A stretch of 64,000 bases of DNA from Hibiscus mutabilis (Eukaryota > Streptophyta > Magnoliopsida > Malvales > Malvaceae), in contig CM033718.1 in NCBI GenBank assembly GCA_019671005.1, forward strand, positions 27,222,014-27,286,013, read 5' to 3'. The notes under the pieces are model-generated. The model saw nothing but the letters and a program-made list of their open reading frames with translations. It did not search any database and was not told the DNA's origin. A program made the position numbers and the translations under genes. Positions 54,300-64,000 of this stretch are shown one piece after another; within the stretch, counting starts at the first letter, position 1, and the number at the start of each line of letters is the position of its first letter.

Positions 54300-57125
54300 T
54301 GTAACATCCCAAAAGCCAGTCTATTCGAAATTGGGTTCCGGCAAACGGAAGCCCTACACTGAAAAGGTCCAAATATTGTATTGACTTTGACCATAAGGTT
54401 AATTGTTTGATAGTGGACTCTAATTGAGTCAAATTATTGTTTAAGGACCTTATTGAATACATTGAGAACCTTTTAGTGACTAAAATATAGAAATCGAAAG
54501 CTTTGGGGTGGAATCATGAAGAGTCAAGAGTTGAGGGACTAATCTTGCGATTAGCCCCTCCACAATTAAAATCACCCATACATTGAGTGATTTGAAAACT
54601 TTCCTTCAAGTGAAGGAAAGCCTTCGGTCAAGTAGTACAAAGGGAAAAGAGGTGGGAAAGCTACACTTACCCGATTGGGAAACCAAGCAACCACCTCTCG
54701 TCTTTGTCATCTTCAACCTCTCACTTGAACAAGCAAGCACCTCCATTGAACCTCGAATTCAAGCTTAGTTTTCTTTGATTTATCGAATCCTTTACATAGA
54801 TATAGATCGGGTAAGTTGTAATCCCTAATCTATTTTTCAAAATCCATGGATATATTAAGCTTAATATCAAGTTAGGGTTTGGCCATCTATGGCAACTTAG
54901 GTATTTCAAAGCTTTAATCCATGGAAATTACATAGTTATTGGCTATATCAAATTTGGGTATTTATTTTGATTTTGTTCCATTGATTCCAATATCGTATAA
55001 CTAATTCTAATCAATTCCTATTTTTTACCTAGCTCAAGAAGTGGAGAGAAATCATCCACCATCACCACCAAAAGCTAGGAACAGGGGGTTACTATCCGAG
55101 AGCCTTGAAAGCTTTAGATTGTCGAGGTGAGTGTAGTCGGAGCCATATGACTAGGTTAGGTGCCTTTCCTGATGTCATTGTTATCAAATTTAACATTGCT
55201 AACCTTAATTGTTAAGGGATATTACATTAAACCATTTAGGGAGTACATTGGTAAGTATCAATAAGTATAGCATTGGATATTGGACATCGATATTGCCATT
55301 GGCATTGTCATTGAATCATAGAAATATAGAATATTGTTCATAGAGCATTGTTATTGCCACTATTATAATCATGATCATACAAGCATTGATATTGTCATTG
55401 TTATTGTCATCGAAACATTAAAACGTATCATCGGTCATTGGTAATGTAACTGGGATTGTTGAACATTACCATCGAACCATGAAGCATTGAATATTGCCAT
55501 TGAACTATAGAATATTGATCATTGTCATCATATCATTGGATATTGATCTTTGGACTTTCACCATTGCTAATGAATCATTGATTATATTGAATACTGGTTT
55601 CAATCACCGGACTTTGGATTCGAGTGGACATTGGATACAATTGGTATGCCATAGAATTCATGAGCTCAATGTATGGGTGGACTACAGTCCTAGGGCTACG
55701 GCCTAAATTGATTTTGCAAGGCGGAGGGATGTGCTCTGATTTTGGTCATATTGGCGAGGCGGAGGGACTAGACCATTCATTGATTTGGCGAGGCGTAGGA
55801 ATTCAAGTATCCATTATTCCGAATCGATCCAAGGGTTATTGCCAAAATATGATATTATTGCTATTGAACATGATCATTGCATTGTTATTATTGATTTGTT
55901 GTATAGTTATTGATTTTGTAAGGATGAAAATGCATAACATCGCTATCGACATTGTTTACGACTACCTCACTAGGCAAAGTATGCCTAATGCATTTCATCT
56001 CATGCATTTTAGGTTGATCGAGTTGTTGGATCGAGATCGGAGAAGTCGGAGGTTTGACAAGTCACTAGCTAGTTAAAGTAATAAATATCGACCTTATAAA
56101 CTCCTAGAATGGTGGCAAAGTAGTTGAACTAGTCACTTATGGTCTTTGATGTGCGTATATTTCCTATGCTTGTATAAGGTTAAATGGTCCTAAAATGACT
56201 TTTATGTGATGCTAAAAGTGACTAAAATGGCATATTCGACTCTAAAAGGTAAAAACCTAGTAAACAGATACAAATGAATGTGAAACTTGGCATACTAGTA
56301 TTTTATAGTGTTTAAAGCTTGTTGGTAAGGTTTCATTGCATTTGGACGTAGTTTGATAGGTCAAGTCGAATAAAAACCAACAAAAATATGTCATCACAGT
56401 GTAGGGCGTATTGATACAAGTAATGGTGTATTGATACAGCCTTGCATTTTTGGTTCGGTCATCGTTGGTCAAAAAGAGGCATATTGATACTGCTTGAGCG
56501 TATCGGTACGAATTTTTGCTACTGGAATTTGGTTGCAAAAATTGTATCCATACATGTTCAAGGCTTATCGATACGAAGTCAACGTGGTCAACCTGTATCG
56601 ATACGGTCCCAACTATATCTATACGACCTTGTTGTATTTGAATCTGGAATCCTTGGATTAGGCCTGGCGTATTGATATGGTCTCTAGAGTATCGATACAG
56701 TGACAGGTAATTTAGTTATAAGTGCTAAAGAACAATTTTTAAGTATTTGCAATATACTCATTAAAATCTTATAAGTCTAATTGATAGGGCTAATGAACTA
56801 TGATTAACACAAAATTTTACAGGCTCACTATTATTGCATTGAATTTCATTGTGGTATTGTTAATTATAAAAAAGGACCCTCTAAATTATCAGATTTTCAG
56901 TTTAGCCCCTAAAGCTTGTAAAAGTTATGAATCAGACCTAATTGAAGGATTATTGTTCCATACAGGATGAATTGGGTTAATGCCTATACTTGGTAATAGT
57001 TAAAGAGTATAATATCAATTGAATGTTTCTCATTGATTGAAATTTTATAGAACCGATTGCTGTATCGTTCAAAGGTAGCACACTTTGACCCGGTTTTCAA
57101 CCAGGCCGGGAAGGGGGTGTTACAC
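54300..57125 (+). repeat. TekC 3' LTR
   Basis: 2,826 bp, TGTAACATCC to GTTACA, followed by the target duplication CATAT. It is colinear with 11936-14723 but with many scattered differences, so it is clearly older than TatB. It repeats the AGGTGAGT box (55125-55132), the ATTG-rich stretch (55264-55600) and the TATCGATAC cluster (56403-56701). Confidence 0.92.
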
Positions 57126-57130
57126 ATATT

Positions 57131-58416
57131 GAATGTAAAGAAAAATAGTTTGATGCCCATGTAAAGGCATTATTACCTTTCCAAATGTATTTAGCATAAA
57201 TAGGGAATGTGTTTTTAGGGTTTCTTGAAGCTTATTTATAGGATTCATTCCATTGTGATTAACACATTCAGAAACATTCACATTCACCCATTGTAACACA
57301 CACCATATTGGAGAGAAATAAAATTTTTAGTAGATTTTTGGTGGTTTTTTTACCCAAACATTGTTCCTTTATATTTTTATTTTTCCTTTATAACCTGGTT
57401 TTGAATAAGAAAGAAAAGGGGTACGAGTTCTCATTAAGTCAATCTCAAGGAGTATCCACGCTGCCGATGAGCGACGTTCAGCGTCTAGGCGTGGAGACAA
57501 CAGCGGCAGTGTAGTGTGGTTCGTGGTTCGACCCGTAACTCTCATCGACGAGCTCGCGTTTCAATCTCGCTGTTTCCAATCTCTTTTCCCTTTTTACTTT
57601 TAATTTAATTCTTATTTTACGCACTTAAATTTGTTTTGGAATGTTCGTGTTTACTGCATTCTTTAATTTGTTCATCTTCAGGCATTTTAAATTAATAAAA
57701 AATAGGGTAAATAGCTTTCTTAATAATTAATGTTTTATTTAATAAAAACTTATCAAATAACTTAAAATAAATACCTTTAAGTTTGTTTCTTTAACAGATA
57801 ACTTAAATATTAGTATAACATACTAAATTAATTATCTAGGCCTAGATTCCTAAAATAATGTACATATTAATAATAGATAACTTAAATATTCTTCATCTTA
57901 CCTTAATTTTAGATAGTTGAATAAAACCCTTAGGTAAATCTTTTTAGAAAGGGGTAAATAATCTATTAATGGTAAATAATGGTAAATAAAAACTAACTTG
58001 GTAATTCTTTAAGAAATGTGTAAACAATTCTTTAATTGTAAATAATTTTCTTAGGTAACTGTTAGAAAAGTAAATAAATCATCTTCTTTAAATGTAAATA
58101 ATTAGATTGAGCCTTTTAGGATTATTGTCTTTAAATACATGTTTTTAAAAGTAATGATTAACTTTGAACATTAAAGCCACCCATAAAAAATAAAAAGATC
58201 ATAAAACATCATTTAAAAAGAGATTATCTTTGCAAACATTCATCTGAGTTATAAGGAAAATATTAGTGATCAAGTAAGCGTCATTATGCAGGCGTGATGG
58301 GGGTTATAATCCTTCCCCACACGTAACCATGCTCCTGAACCCTCGATCTGGTTAGTTTTTAGGTTTTTGGTCCACCTAATATAATAAAAGGGATCGATGG
58401 CGACTCCGTTGTTACA
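57131..58416 (+). repeat. TatD 3' LTR, right piece
   Basis: Continues after the TekC duplication. A candidate TATA (TTATTTATAGG, near 57231) and an ATTGTAACACACACC stretch lie near its start. It ends with the conserved Tat U5 text at 58290-58335 and TGGCGACTCCG (58398-58408), and probably closes at GTTACA (58416). The summed LTR length is about 1.93 kb. The open frame at 57308-57514 is inside the LTR. Confidence 0.7.
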
Positions 58417-59459
58417 CAGTGCTCACAAGTGTATTGTACCACCTTTGCCTCACGGCATTGGAGGGTCCCTCCATGTTCTTGAGCAAGTTGGTGATGGTCG
58501 AGAGTTGAGTTGCGACAATCTAGGACTCGTCTAGCTGAAGTGTTACAGCTGCTTTAGGTCCAGGCTTCAACCGCCCTCATCATCATACTAAAGTGTTCCA
58601 ACTGAACTGGTAGTCAGCGTTGGCTATTCTATCAAGTGTCTTGAAAGCCTCGTCAGGTTCTCTATCGATCAAAGTACCATTAGCTGATGAGTCAATCATC
58701 ATCCTTGTTTGTGCATTGACGTCATTATAGAATGTCATGACCTCTATCCAATCTATAAATCCAAGGATCGAGCACTTTCGCAGTAGGTCTTTGTATCTCT
58801 CCCATGCTTGGTACATGGACTCATCATCATACTATTGGAAAGAGATAATATCGCTTCGTATCTGGGTGTGCACATTCGGTGGATCATATTTGTGCAAAAA
58901 TATACTACACAAGTTGTCGCAAGATGTAATGGATCCTGCGGAACAAGTCTTCAACCATGCTCTGGCTCGATTGTGCAAAGAGAAAGGGAATAACTTGAGT
59001 TGTAAGTCATCGGTAGGTATGTTTGGTTGCCTGAAATAATCACAAACTTCGAAGAAAGCTTGGATATGCTCGCGAGCGTCTTCTCATGTTGATCCTCCAA
59101 ATTGTCCGATGTTGTTGAGCATGTTTAACATAATGGGCTTTAGCTCAAAGGAGGTTGTCCCTAGATCAGGTACCACGATCGGTGGATTAAGATTGTTGAT
59201 AACAAGCTCAATGATATCTCTAAAATGTCTTATGGGCCTTGCAGGTGGTCACTCTAACATTTCCTTGTCCATCGATTGGAGGTACATCCTTTGGATTACG
59301 TACATTCTCAGGGGGGTTTAGTGGTGGTGGGTCAATCTCGTTCCCATGATTGTTCCTTGGTGGATCCATACTCTTGTTTTCTCATAGTAGTCTCCGAAAG
59401 GTTCTTTCAATCTTCGGATTGATTGGAATTATGGGTTCTGAGTTAGATCTTCTGGTCAT
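58417..59459 (-). pseudogene. Ath3 gag remnant
   Basis: Starts at ATG 59459-59457 (MTRRSNSEPIIPINPKIER). A Pro/Asn-rich linker (about 59370-59270) follows. Capsid text: FELKPIMLNMLNNIGQFGG, then LFPFSLHNRARAWLKTCSAG (about 58990-58931). The longest clean part is 58816-58583 with MYQAWERYKDLLRKC, FYNDVNAQTRMMIDSSANG and DEAFKTLDRIANADYQF. These are standard Athila gag phrases. Several in-frame stops are seen. The gene is cut at 58417 by the TatD LTR end. Confidence 0.85.
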
Positions 59460-59555
59460 GCACTGAAATGTACCTGAGAATAAAAAAAACAAAAATTAAA
59501 TGCAATAAAAATAAAAAGTCCTAAGAGCAATTACAACGGAAGTATCATTTGCCAA

Positions 59556-59573
59556 TCCCTTGCAACGGCTCCA
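59556..59573 (-). promoter_or_regulatory. Ath3 primer-binding site (tRNA-Asp type)
   Basis: On the minus strand TGGAGCCGTTGCAAGGGA, six bases after the LTR end. It matches the complement of plant tRNA-Asp 3' end (TGGCGCCGTTGCCGGGGA) at 15 of 18 positions, as usual for Athila. Confidence 0.8.
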
Positions 59574-59579
59574 AAAACT

Positions 59580-59889
59580 TGATGCATGTCGAATAATGAT
59601 GCACTTAGAGCAAGTATACTCGTCGTATCAAGTAATAAAGTGAGAGTAGAGGGTCGAACCACGAGGATTGGATTGATAAATACAAGGTTATCGTACTTAG
59701 GAATGTTTTTGCAAATAAAGGTGAATGTCGGTTGAAGGTGAACTAATTAAAATGGTCTCAGGATAGCAAAAATAAAGACAAACAGCTACAACAACTTAAC
59801 AATTAAAGTAGATTGTAATCGTACATATGCTTTAGAGTTCTAGTTAGATTAGCAGTTTGTAATGCAGTAGAAAACTAATTCCTAAACAC
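59580..59889 (-). repeat. Ath3 5' LTR, terminal ~310 bp
   Basis: On the minus strand it ends GACATGCATCA at 59580. The outer boundary (about 59889) is where copia-type LTR text appears to start and is uncertain by tens of bases. Confidence 0.55.
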
Positions 59890-60018
59890 TACAGATAAAG
59901 TTAGAGTTTAACTTAACTTAGGATATTGTAATTAGTTCTTTAAAAGAGCTAATCTTTCTGTAATTAATTATTGAGATTAATTCCAATACAAAGAGATGAC
60001 TTTTCTCTCAATCTTCCA
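59890..60018 (+). repeat. Probable copia 5' LTR
   Basis: AGTTAGAGTTTAAC...TAATTAGTTCTTT...GAGATTAATTCC...TTCTCTCAATCTTCCA resembles short copia LTRs that end just before TGGTATCAGAGC. The start is a guess because no second copy is in the window. Confidence 0.4.
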
Positions 60019-60040
60019 TGGTATTAGTAGGTTTCGATCC
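60019..60040 (+). promoter_or_regulatory. Degraded copia PBS (initiator methionine tRNA)
   Basis: TGGTATTAGTAGGTTTCGATCC fits TGGTATCAGAGCAGGTTTCGATCC after a two-base loss and point changes. This is the normal first sequence after a copia LTR. Confidence 0.5.
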
Positions 60041-60048
60041 TTAACCAA

Positions 60049-60985
60049 ATGACACAATCTTCTTCATTCGGGGTCAATTTAGGGGAGAAATCAATTCTTG
60101 CATTGATACTTTTCAGGATTCTAACTCTTCCTCGGTAACATGTTATAAACTAATGAGTCCTAATTATCTACAATGGTCCCAATCAGTGAAGTTGTACATC
60201 ACTGGAAGAGGAAAGCTAGGCAATATCACAAGAAAGGTGAAAAAGGCCTGCTTCGACATATCCAACATAAGAGAAGTGGCAACAAGAAAATAGTATAGTG
60301 ATGTCTTTATTAATCAACATGATGACACCAACTATTGGGGGGTAATTTTCTTCTATGTAAGACTGTAAAAGATGCTGGGATGCAGTCCAAGAAACTTATT
60401 CTAGTTCAGATAATATTTCTGAACTGTTTGGCATTGAATGCTAGGCTTCCAACCTAAAACATGAGGATTTGAATGTCACTATCTACTACAACACTCTACA
60501 AGATTATGGAAACAAATTGATATGTATGAGTCCAATGACTGGACTAAACTAGAAGATTCTGCTCTTTACAAGAAAAAGACTGACCATAAGAGAATTTTTC
60601 AGTTCTTGAATGGTCTAAATAAAGGGCTAGATGATGTAAAAGGAAGAATTCTGAGTATCAAACCTCTTCCTTCTATTCGAGAAGTTTTCTATGAGGTAAG
60701 AATAGAAGAGATCATGCAATTGTTTATGCTGCCAGATTTATCTACGAGTGATCATTATGCACTTTTTACACATGCAACATCTGCTAGCAAACAAAAAGGA
60801 GGAAAACCATGGTGTGATTACTGTAAAAAGGTGGGCCATCTTTGACGGAGTTGCTAGAAATTGAATGGGAAGCCTGCTAATTGGAAACCAGAGAAAGTGA
60901 GGCCCCATAAGAATGAGCCAGAAGCTAATGCAGTAGCAGAAAACCCTTCATTTGGTTTCAACAAACAACAAATTGCAGAGTTATA
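60049..60985 (+). pseudogene. Copia gag remnant
   Basis: ATG 60049 (MTQSSSFG) is a plausible start. LMSPNYLQWSQSVKLYITGRGK (about 60150-60215) is the usual copia gag N-terminal block. The open part is 60522-60845 with FQFLNGLNKGLDDVKGRILS and LPSIREVFYEVRIEE. The zinc knuckle CDYCKKVGHL..SC (about 60815-60856) keeps CX2CX4HX4C spacing but has a TGA between His and the last Cys (60844-60846). It is the nucleocapsid/capsid protein of the element. Confidence 0.82.
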
Positions 60986-61310
60986 GAAGCTTCTCTCTTA
61001 GATGAAATCCACACCTGGTTCTTCTAGTTAGATTGGTAGTGCTTCTTGCCTTCAAACCATTGCTAAATATTTTTGGATTGTGGATTCTGGTGCCACTGAC
61101 CATATGACAGTGGATGAAACTATTTTTCTTCAACTCAATAAACAATAGGATCCAAGGAATGTAAAATCGGCTGATGGTTCAATAACTAAAATAGATGGGA
61201 TAGGAATAGTTTGTGTTAATGATAACATCACTCTTTCCTCTGTGTTATATGTTCCCAATTTGCAGTGCAATCTGTTGTTAGTAAGTAAATTCTACACTGA
61301 TTTTAATTGT
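60986..61310 (+). pseudogene. Copia aspartic protease remnant
   Basis: WIVDSGATDHMTVDE (about 61075-61120) is the active site with an intact Asp-Ser-Gly. It is followed by VKSADGSITKIDGIG and LSSVLYVPNLQCNLLLVSKF (about 61234-61293), the standard copia protease end. One stop (61147-61149, CAA to TAG-type) lies between. Confidence 0.85.
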
Positions 61311-62230
61311 TCCATTATATTTAATGCCACTAGTTGTGTATTTTCAGGAAGTGGAATCGGGGACATGGATTGGCAGTGCTGAGTTGTGTGGTGGACTTTA
61401 TATCCTTGAAGGTATTCCTTCTACAAGACAAGTCGAACCAAGTTGCACTTTTTTATCTTCACATTTAGATTCTAATGATATTTTCTTATGGCATTTTAGA
61501 CTTGGACATCCAAATTTTATTTATCTCCAAAAATTGTTTCAGCATTTGTTTATTAAAAAACATTTGTCTTCATTATCGTGTGATGTTTCCCAACTCGCTA
61601 AACATAAAAGATCATCTTACCCCTCTTCAACTTATAAACCTTCTTCACCATTTTCTTTAATATATAGTGACATTTGGGGTCCTTCTCGTGTTAAGAATGT
61701 TACTGAGGCTATATGGTTTATTTCGTTTATAGATGATCATACTAGGCTTACTTGGACATTTTTTGATGAAGAACAAATCTGAAACAGAAAGCATCTTCAG
61801 AACCTTCTATTTCATGATTCTAAATCAGTTTAATTGTAGGATTAAAATTCTTAAGAGTGGCAATGAGAGTGAATTTTTTACTAATGCCTTAGGTAACTTC
61901 TTTAAAGATCAAGGTATTCTTCATATTGGTTCATGTGTAGACACTCCTTAGCAGAATATAGTGGCTGAGAGAAAGAATAGACATCTCTTATAAGTTGTTC
62001 GATCCTTAATTTTTTCTGTTAATATTTCTCAGCATTTTTGGGAGAGGCCTTAATTCATGCTACTTTTCTTATAAACAGGTTACCTAGTAGGACTTTAGGA
62101 TTCAAAACTCCTAAGGAAGTTTTTCTATAGACCTTTCCTTGTTTTAAACCTTTTTCTTGCAATTTGCCTTAAAAGATATTTGGTTCAACTGCCTTTGTTC
62201 ATGTTCATAAGAAATTTTGGGGTAAATTAG
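61311..62230 (+). pseudogene. Copia integrase remnant
   Basis: The GAG-pre-integrase block WHFRLGHPNFIYLQKLF (about 61490-61540) holds the zinc-binding His. CDVSQLAKHKRSSYP shows Ser where the second Cys of C-x2-C is expected. Asp 1 is intact in LIYSDIWGPS (about 61656-61686). A frame change near 61755 leads to KSGNESEFF (about 61852-61880), where the family has S-D-N-G/R, so the second catalytic Asp is Gly. Glu is kept in NIVAERKNRHLL (about 61957-61990). Stops follow at 61951 and 61990. Confidence 0.85.
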
Positions 62231-63480
62231 ATCCTACACTAAAACCTGCAGACATTGTTACAGAACCATTATCACCTATAACTAAAAAATAACCTACAAC
62301 ACGTATAACTAAAAAGTCACCTACAACACCTCACATTTTTTCAAAGAACCAGCTTGGAACAAACGAACTTAGTGTCTATACAAGGAGGAACAAGAGGCCT
62401 ACTCAGGAAATTACACAACCTAGTACTACTCAAGAAATGGAACCAATTCCACTATCCTTGGATGAGGAAGGTACGAAAATTTTAAATAATAATATTGAAT
62501 CTATCATTGATACATCTGACTTACCTATTGCTCAAAGAAAAGGTGTTAGGAAATGTACAAGTCATCCAATTCAGAGATATGTTTCCTATAGGAAGTTAAT
62601 TCCATCTTTCAAATCTTTTACCACTAAAATTGACAAAGTTTAGATTCCTAAAACAGTGTATGAAGCATTGAAAGATCCTAGGTGGAAGAAAGCTATAGAG
62701 GATGAGATTCAGGCTTTGGAGGCAAACAAAACCTAGGTAATGACTGACTTACCTCCTAGGAAGAAGGCAGTAAGCTGTAAATGGAGTTTTACAGTAAAAT
62801 ACAACTTAGATGGAAGTATTGAAAGGTTCAAGGAAGGCTGGTTGCAAAAGGGTTTACACAGTCCTATGGAATTGATTACCAAGAGACATTTGCCCCCGTA
62901 GTAAAGCTCAACACTATGAGAATTTTGCTTTCTCTTGCTAACTTGATGTGAAAAATGCATTCCTAAATGGGAACTTGGAGGAAGAAGTTTATATGCACAA
63001 GCCAGCTGGTCTAAGTGATGATTCAAATTCAAACCAAGTGTGTAAGTTAATGAAATCACTATATGGCCTAAAACAGTCACATAGGGCCTAGTTTGATAGA
63101 TTTACTAAAGTATTTCTGAAATTTGGTTATTCTCAATGCCAATCTAACCATACATTATTTGTAAAGACTTCTTCAGGGAATAAAAAGACTATTAATAGTC
63201 TATGTTGATGACATAATTATAACAGGTGATGATGATCAGGAAATCGAAAAAGTAAAAGGCTTTCTAGCTACTAAGTTCAAGACGAAAGACTTGGGTAAAT
63301 TAAGGTACTTCCTTGGAATAAGAGTGGCAAGATCAAATTCTGGTATTGTAATAAACCAGAGAAAGTATATACTCGACCTTCTTTCAGAAATAGGGATGCT
63401 TGGATGCAAACTTGCAGAAACACCTATGGAATCCAATCTAAAATTCAGGACTAATGACCAAGGAGTTCCCACAAACAAAG
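62231..63480 (+). pseudogene. Copia reverse transcriptase remnant
   Basis: After a degenerate linker (about 62240-62640), VYEALKDPRWKKAIEDEIQAL (about 62657-62720) opens the RT domain. [20 protein letters not shown] follows, and several frame changes occur between 62830 and 63180. The catalytic IVYVDDIIITGDD (YVDD 63201-63212) is intact. Then LGKLRYFLGIRVARS, INQRKYILDLLSEIGMLGCK and ETPMESNLKF (63291-63450) form the connection. This is the copia RT_RVT2 type. Confidence 0.88.
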
Positions 63481-64000
63481 AGAAATATCATAAACTAGTG
63501 GGTAAACTTATCTATCTATCACTCACTAGACCTGACATTGCATTTTCAGTCAGTGTTGTTAGTCAATTTATAAATGATCCTAGAGAAGAACATCTAGGTG
63601 CAGTAATGAGAATCCTAAGATATTTAAAGATGACTCTAGGACATGGGATGTTCTTCACTAAAAATAAAAGCAGAATAGTGGAGATTTTTACAGATGCAAG
63701 CTAGGCATGGGAGCTGACATCTAGAAGATCGACTAGTGGTTATTATGCTAGAGTATGGGGAATCTGGTGACATGGAAAAACAAGAAACAAATAGTAGTTT
63801 CCAGAAGCAGTGCAGAAGTAGAATTTAGAGCTTTGGCAAATGAAATTTGTGAAGGAGTTTGGGTTCAAAGGCTCTTATCTTAATTAAAATTAAATTATAG
63901 TAAAGACTTTAATCTTTACTGTGATAATCAGTCTACAATCAGCATTGCGAAGAATCTAGTGCACCATGATAGAACCAAGCACGTGGAACTAGATAAACAC
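63481..64000 (+). pseudogene. Copia RNase H remnant, cut by the window end
   Basis: KYHKLVGKLIYLSLTRPDIAF, VVSQFINDPREEHLGAVMRI and LRYLKMTLGHGMFF lead to EIFTDAS (about 63684-63704) with the first catalytic Asp, then a stop at 63702-63704. RSTSGYY and SRSSAEVEFRALA (Glu; about 63796-63840), then a [17 protein letters not shown] end (about 63918-63955) with the next Asp. The last bases code for KHVELDKH. The copy continues beyond the window. Confidence 0.85.

Larger units (their letters stand above)
11936..57125 (+). mobile_element. TekC: Tekay/Del-like chromovirus, split by TatA
   Basis: LTRs at 11936-14723 and 54300-57125 begin TGTAACATCC and end TTACA. A methionine-tRNA PBS follows the 5' LTR and a polypurine tract precedes the 3' LTR. 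Gag, protease, RT, RNase H and integrase are in order. The integrase tail with a chromodomain-like end lies at 53925-54240, after the nested TatA. Its own length is about 10.4 kb. Long LTRs, tRNA-iMet PBS and the EEATWEPEE tail point to the Tekay/Del group of chromoviruses. Many in-frame stops show an old, dead copy. Confidence 0.9.
10251..58416 (+). mobile_element. TatD: 3' end of a Tat/Ogre element, split by nested insertions
   Basis: Visible parts are the 3' UTR (10251-11294) with the Tat-type 34-bp repeat array, a polypurine tract, and a 3' LTR in two pieces (11295-11935 and 57131-58416) separated by TekC. The second piece ends with the Tat U5 text (GGGGGTTATAATCC, CCCCACACGTAACC, TGGCGACTCCG), so the two pieces belong together. 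Coding regions and 5' LTR are not in the window, probably displaced by Ath2. On the right it abuts reverse-strand Athila gag, which suggests TatD inserted there. Confidence 0.75.
58417..59889 (-). mobile_element. Ath3: 5' part of an Athila element, reverse strand
   Basis: Read on the minus strand: LTR end (59889 down to 59580), PBS (59573-59556), leader, and gag broken off at 58417 where the TatD LTR begins. The LTR end includes the Athila phrase near its terminus (CCAATCCTCGTGGTTCGACC on the minus strand, about 59682-59663). It is opposite in orientation to Ath1 and Ath2 and so is a separate insertion. On its outer side it meets the copia element. Confidence 0.75.
59890..64000 (+). mobile_element. 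Ty1/copia element, 5' LTR to RNase H, running off the window
   Basis: Order gag, protease, integrase, RT, RNase H is that of Ty1/copia (integrase before RT). A short 5' LTR of roughly 130 bp ending TCTCTCAATCTTCCA (60018) and a degraded PBS (TGGTATTAG, 60019) precede gag. The element is heavily decayed. The lineage within copia cannot be fixed by eye. The 3' end lies beyond 64000. Confidence 0.85.

Noticed and set aside
57308..57514. 68-codon ORF with MSDVQRLGVETTAAV end
   Set aside because: It is inside the right piece of the TatD LTR, in the likely R/U5 region. No domain is seen.
1..64000. Host protein-coding genes, tRNA, rRNA or other structural RNA genes
   Set aside because: No exon series, host domain, cloverleaf or rRNA text was recognised outside element sequence. 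The tRNA-like words are PBS complements.

Overview
This window is plant nuclear repeat DNA, almost certainly from a dicot. I see no host gene, rRNA, tRNA or CRISPR array. Nearly every base can be assigned to LTR retrotransposons of four plant lineages: Athila and Tat/Ogre (Ty3/gypsy), a Tekay/Del-like chromovirus (Ty3/gypsy), and Ty1/copia. All coding regions carry stops or frameshifts, so they are annotated as pseudogenes. Lineage names come from protein motifs, primer-binding sites (PBS) and layout read by eye, not from a database search.

Layout, left to right: (1) 1-3999, 3' part of an Athila element (Ath1: RT, RNase H, integrase, post-pol ORF, polypurine tract, 31 bp of 3' LTR). (2) 4000-5684, truncated LTR of another element starting TGTAACATCCC. 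(3) 5685-10250, 3' part of a second Athila element (Ath2) with its 3' LTR. (4) 10251-11294, 3' UTR of a Tat/Ogre element (TatD) whose 3' LTR starts at 11295. (5) 11936-57125, a chromovirus (TekC) inserted into the TatD LTR with 5-bp target duplication CATAT; the TatD LTR resumes at 57131 and ends near 58416. (6) 19168-53924, a Tat/Ogre element (TatA) inserted into the TekC integrase. (7) 22899-40909, a second Tat/Ogre element (TatB, 18,011 bp) inserted into TatA ORF1 with perfect 5-bp duplication GTGAT. (8) 58417-about 59889, reverse-strand Athila (Ath3: gag, tRNA-Asp-type PBS, LTR end). (9) about 59890-64000, a Ty1/copia element running off the right edge. With the nested pieces removed, TekC is about 10.4 kb and TatA about 16.7 kb. 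The nesting gives the order of insertion: TatD, then TekC, then TatA, then TatB.

The Tat elements have the classic Ogre plan: long LTRs, tRNA-Arg PBS, an extra ORF1 before gag, gag-protease, a short intron whose 5' splice site overlaps the gag-pro stop codon, then RT, RNase H, a second RNase H (aRH), integrase, and a long 3' UTR with tandem repeats.

The most interesting signal is in the non-coding parts of the Tat elements. The 3' UTR repeats are arrays of short inverted repeats with near-constant loops and stems that change in a compensating way from unit to unit (TatB 37068-37860, TatA 50878-51470, TatD 10838-11216). A second stem-loop family follows the integrase in both TatA and TatB. 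Paired hairpins lie in the 5' leaders, and a multi-tier stem lies in U5. This suggests conserved RNA, or inverted-repeat DNA, structure across at least three families. The Athila elements show a duplicated polypurine module next to a perfect hairpin.
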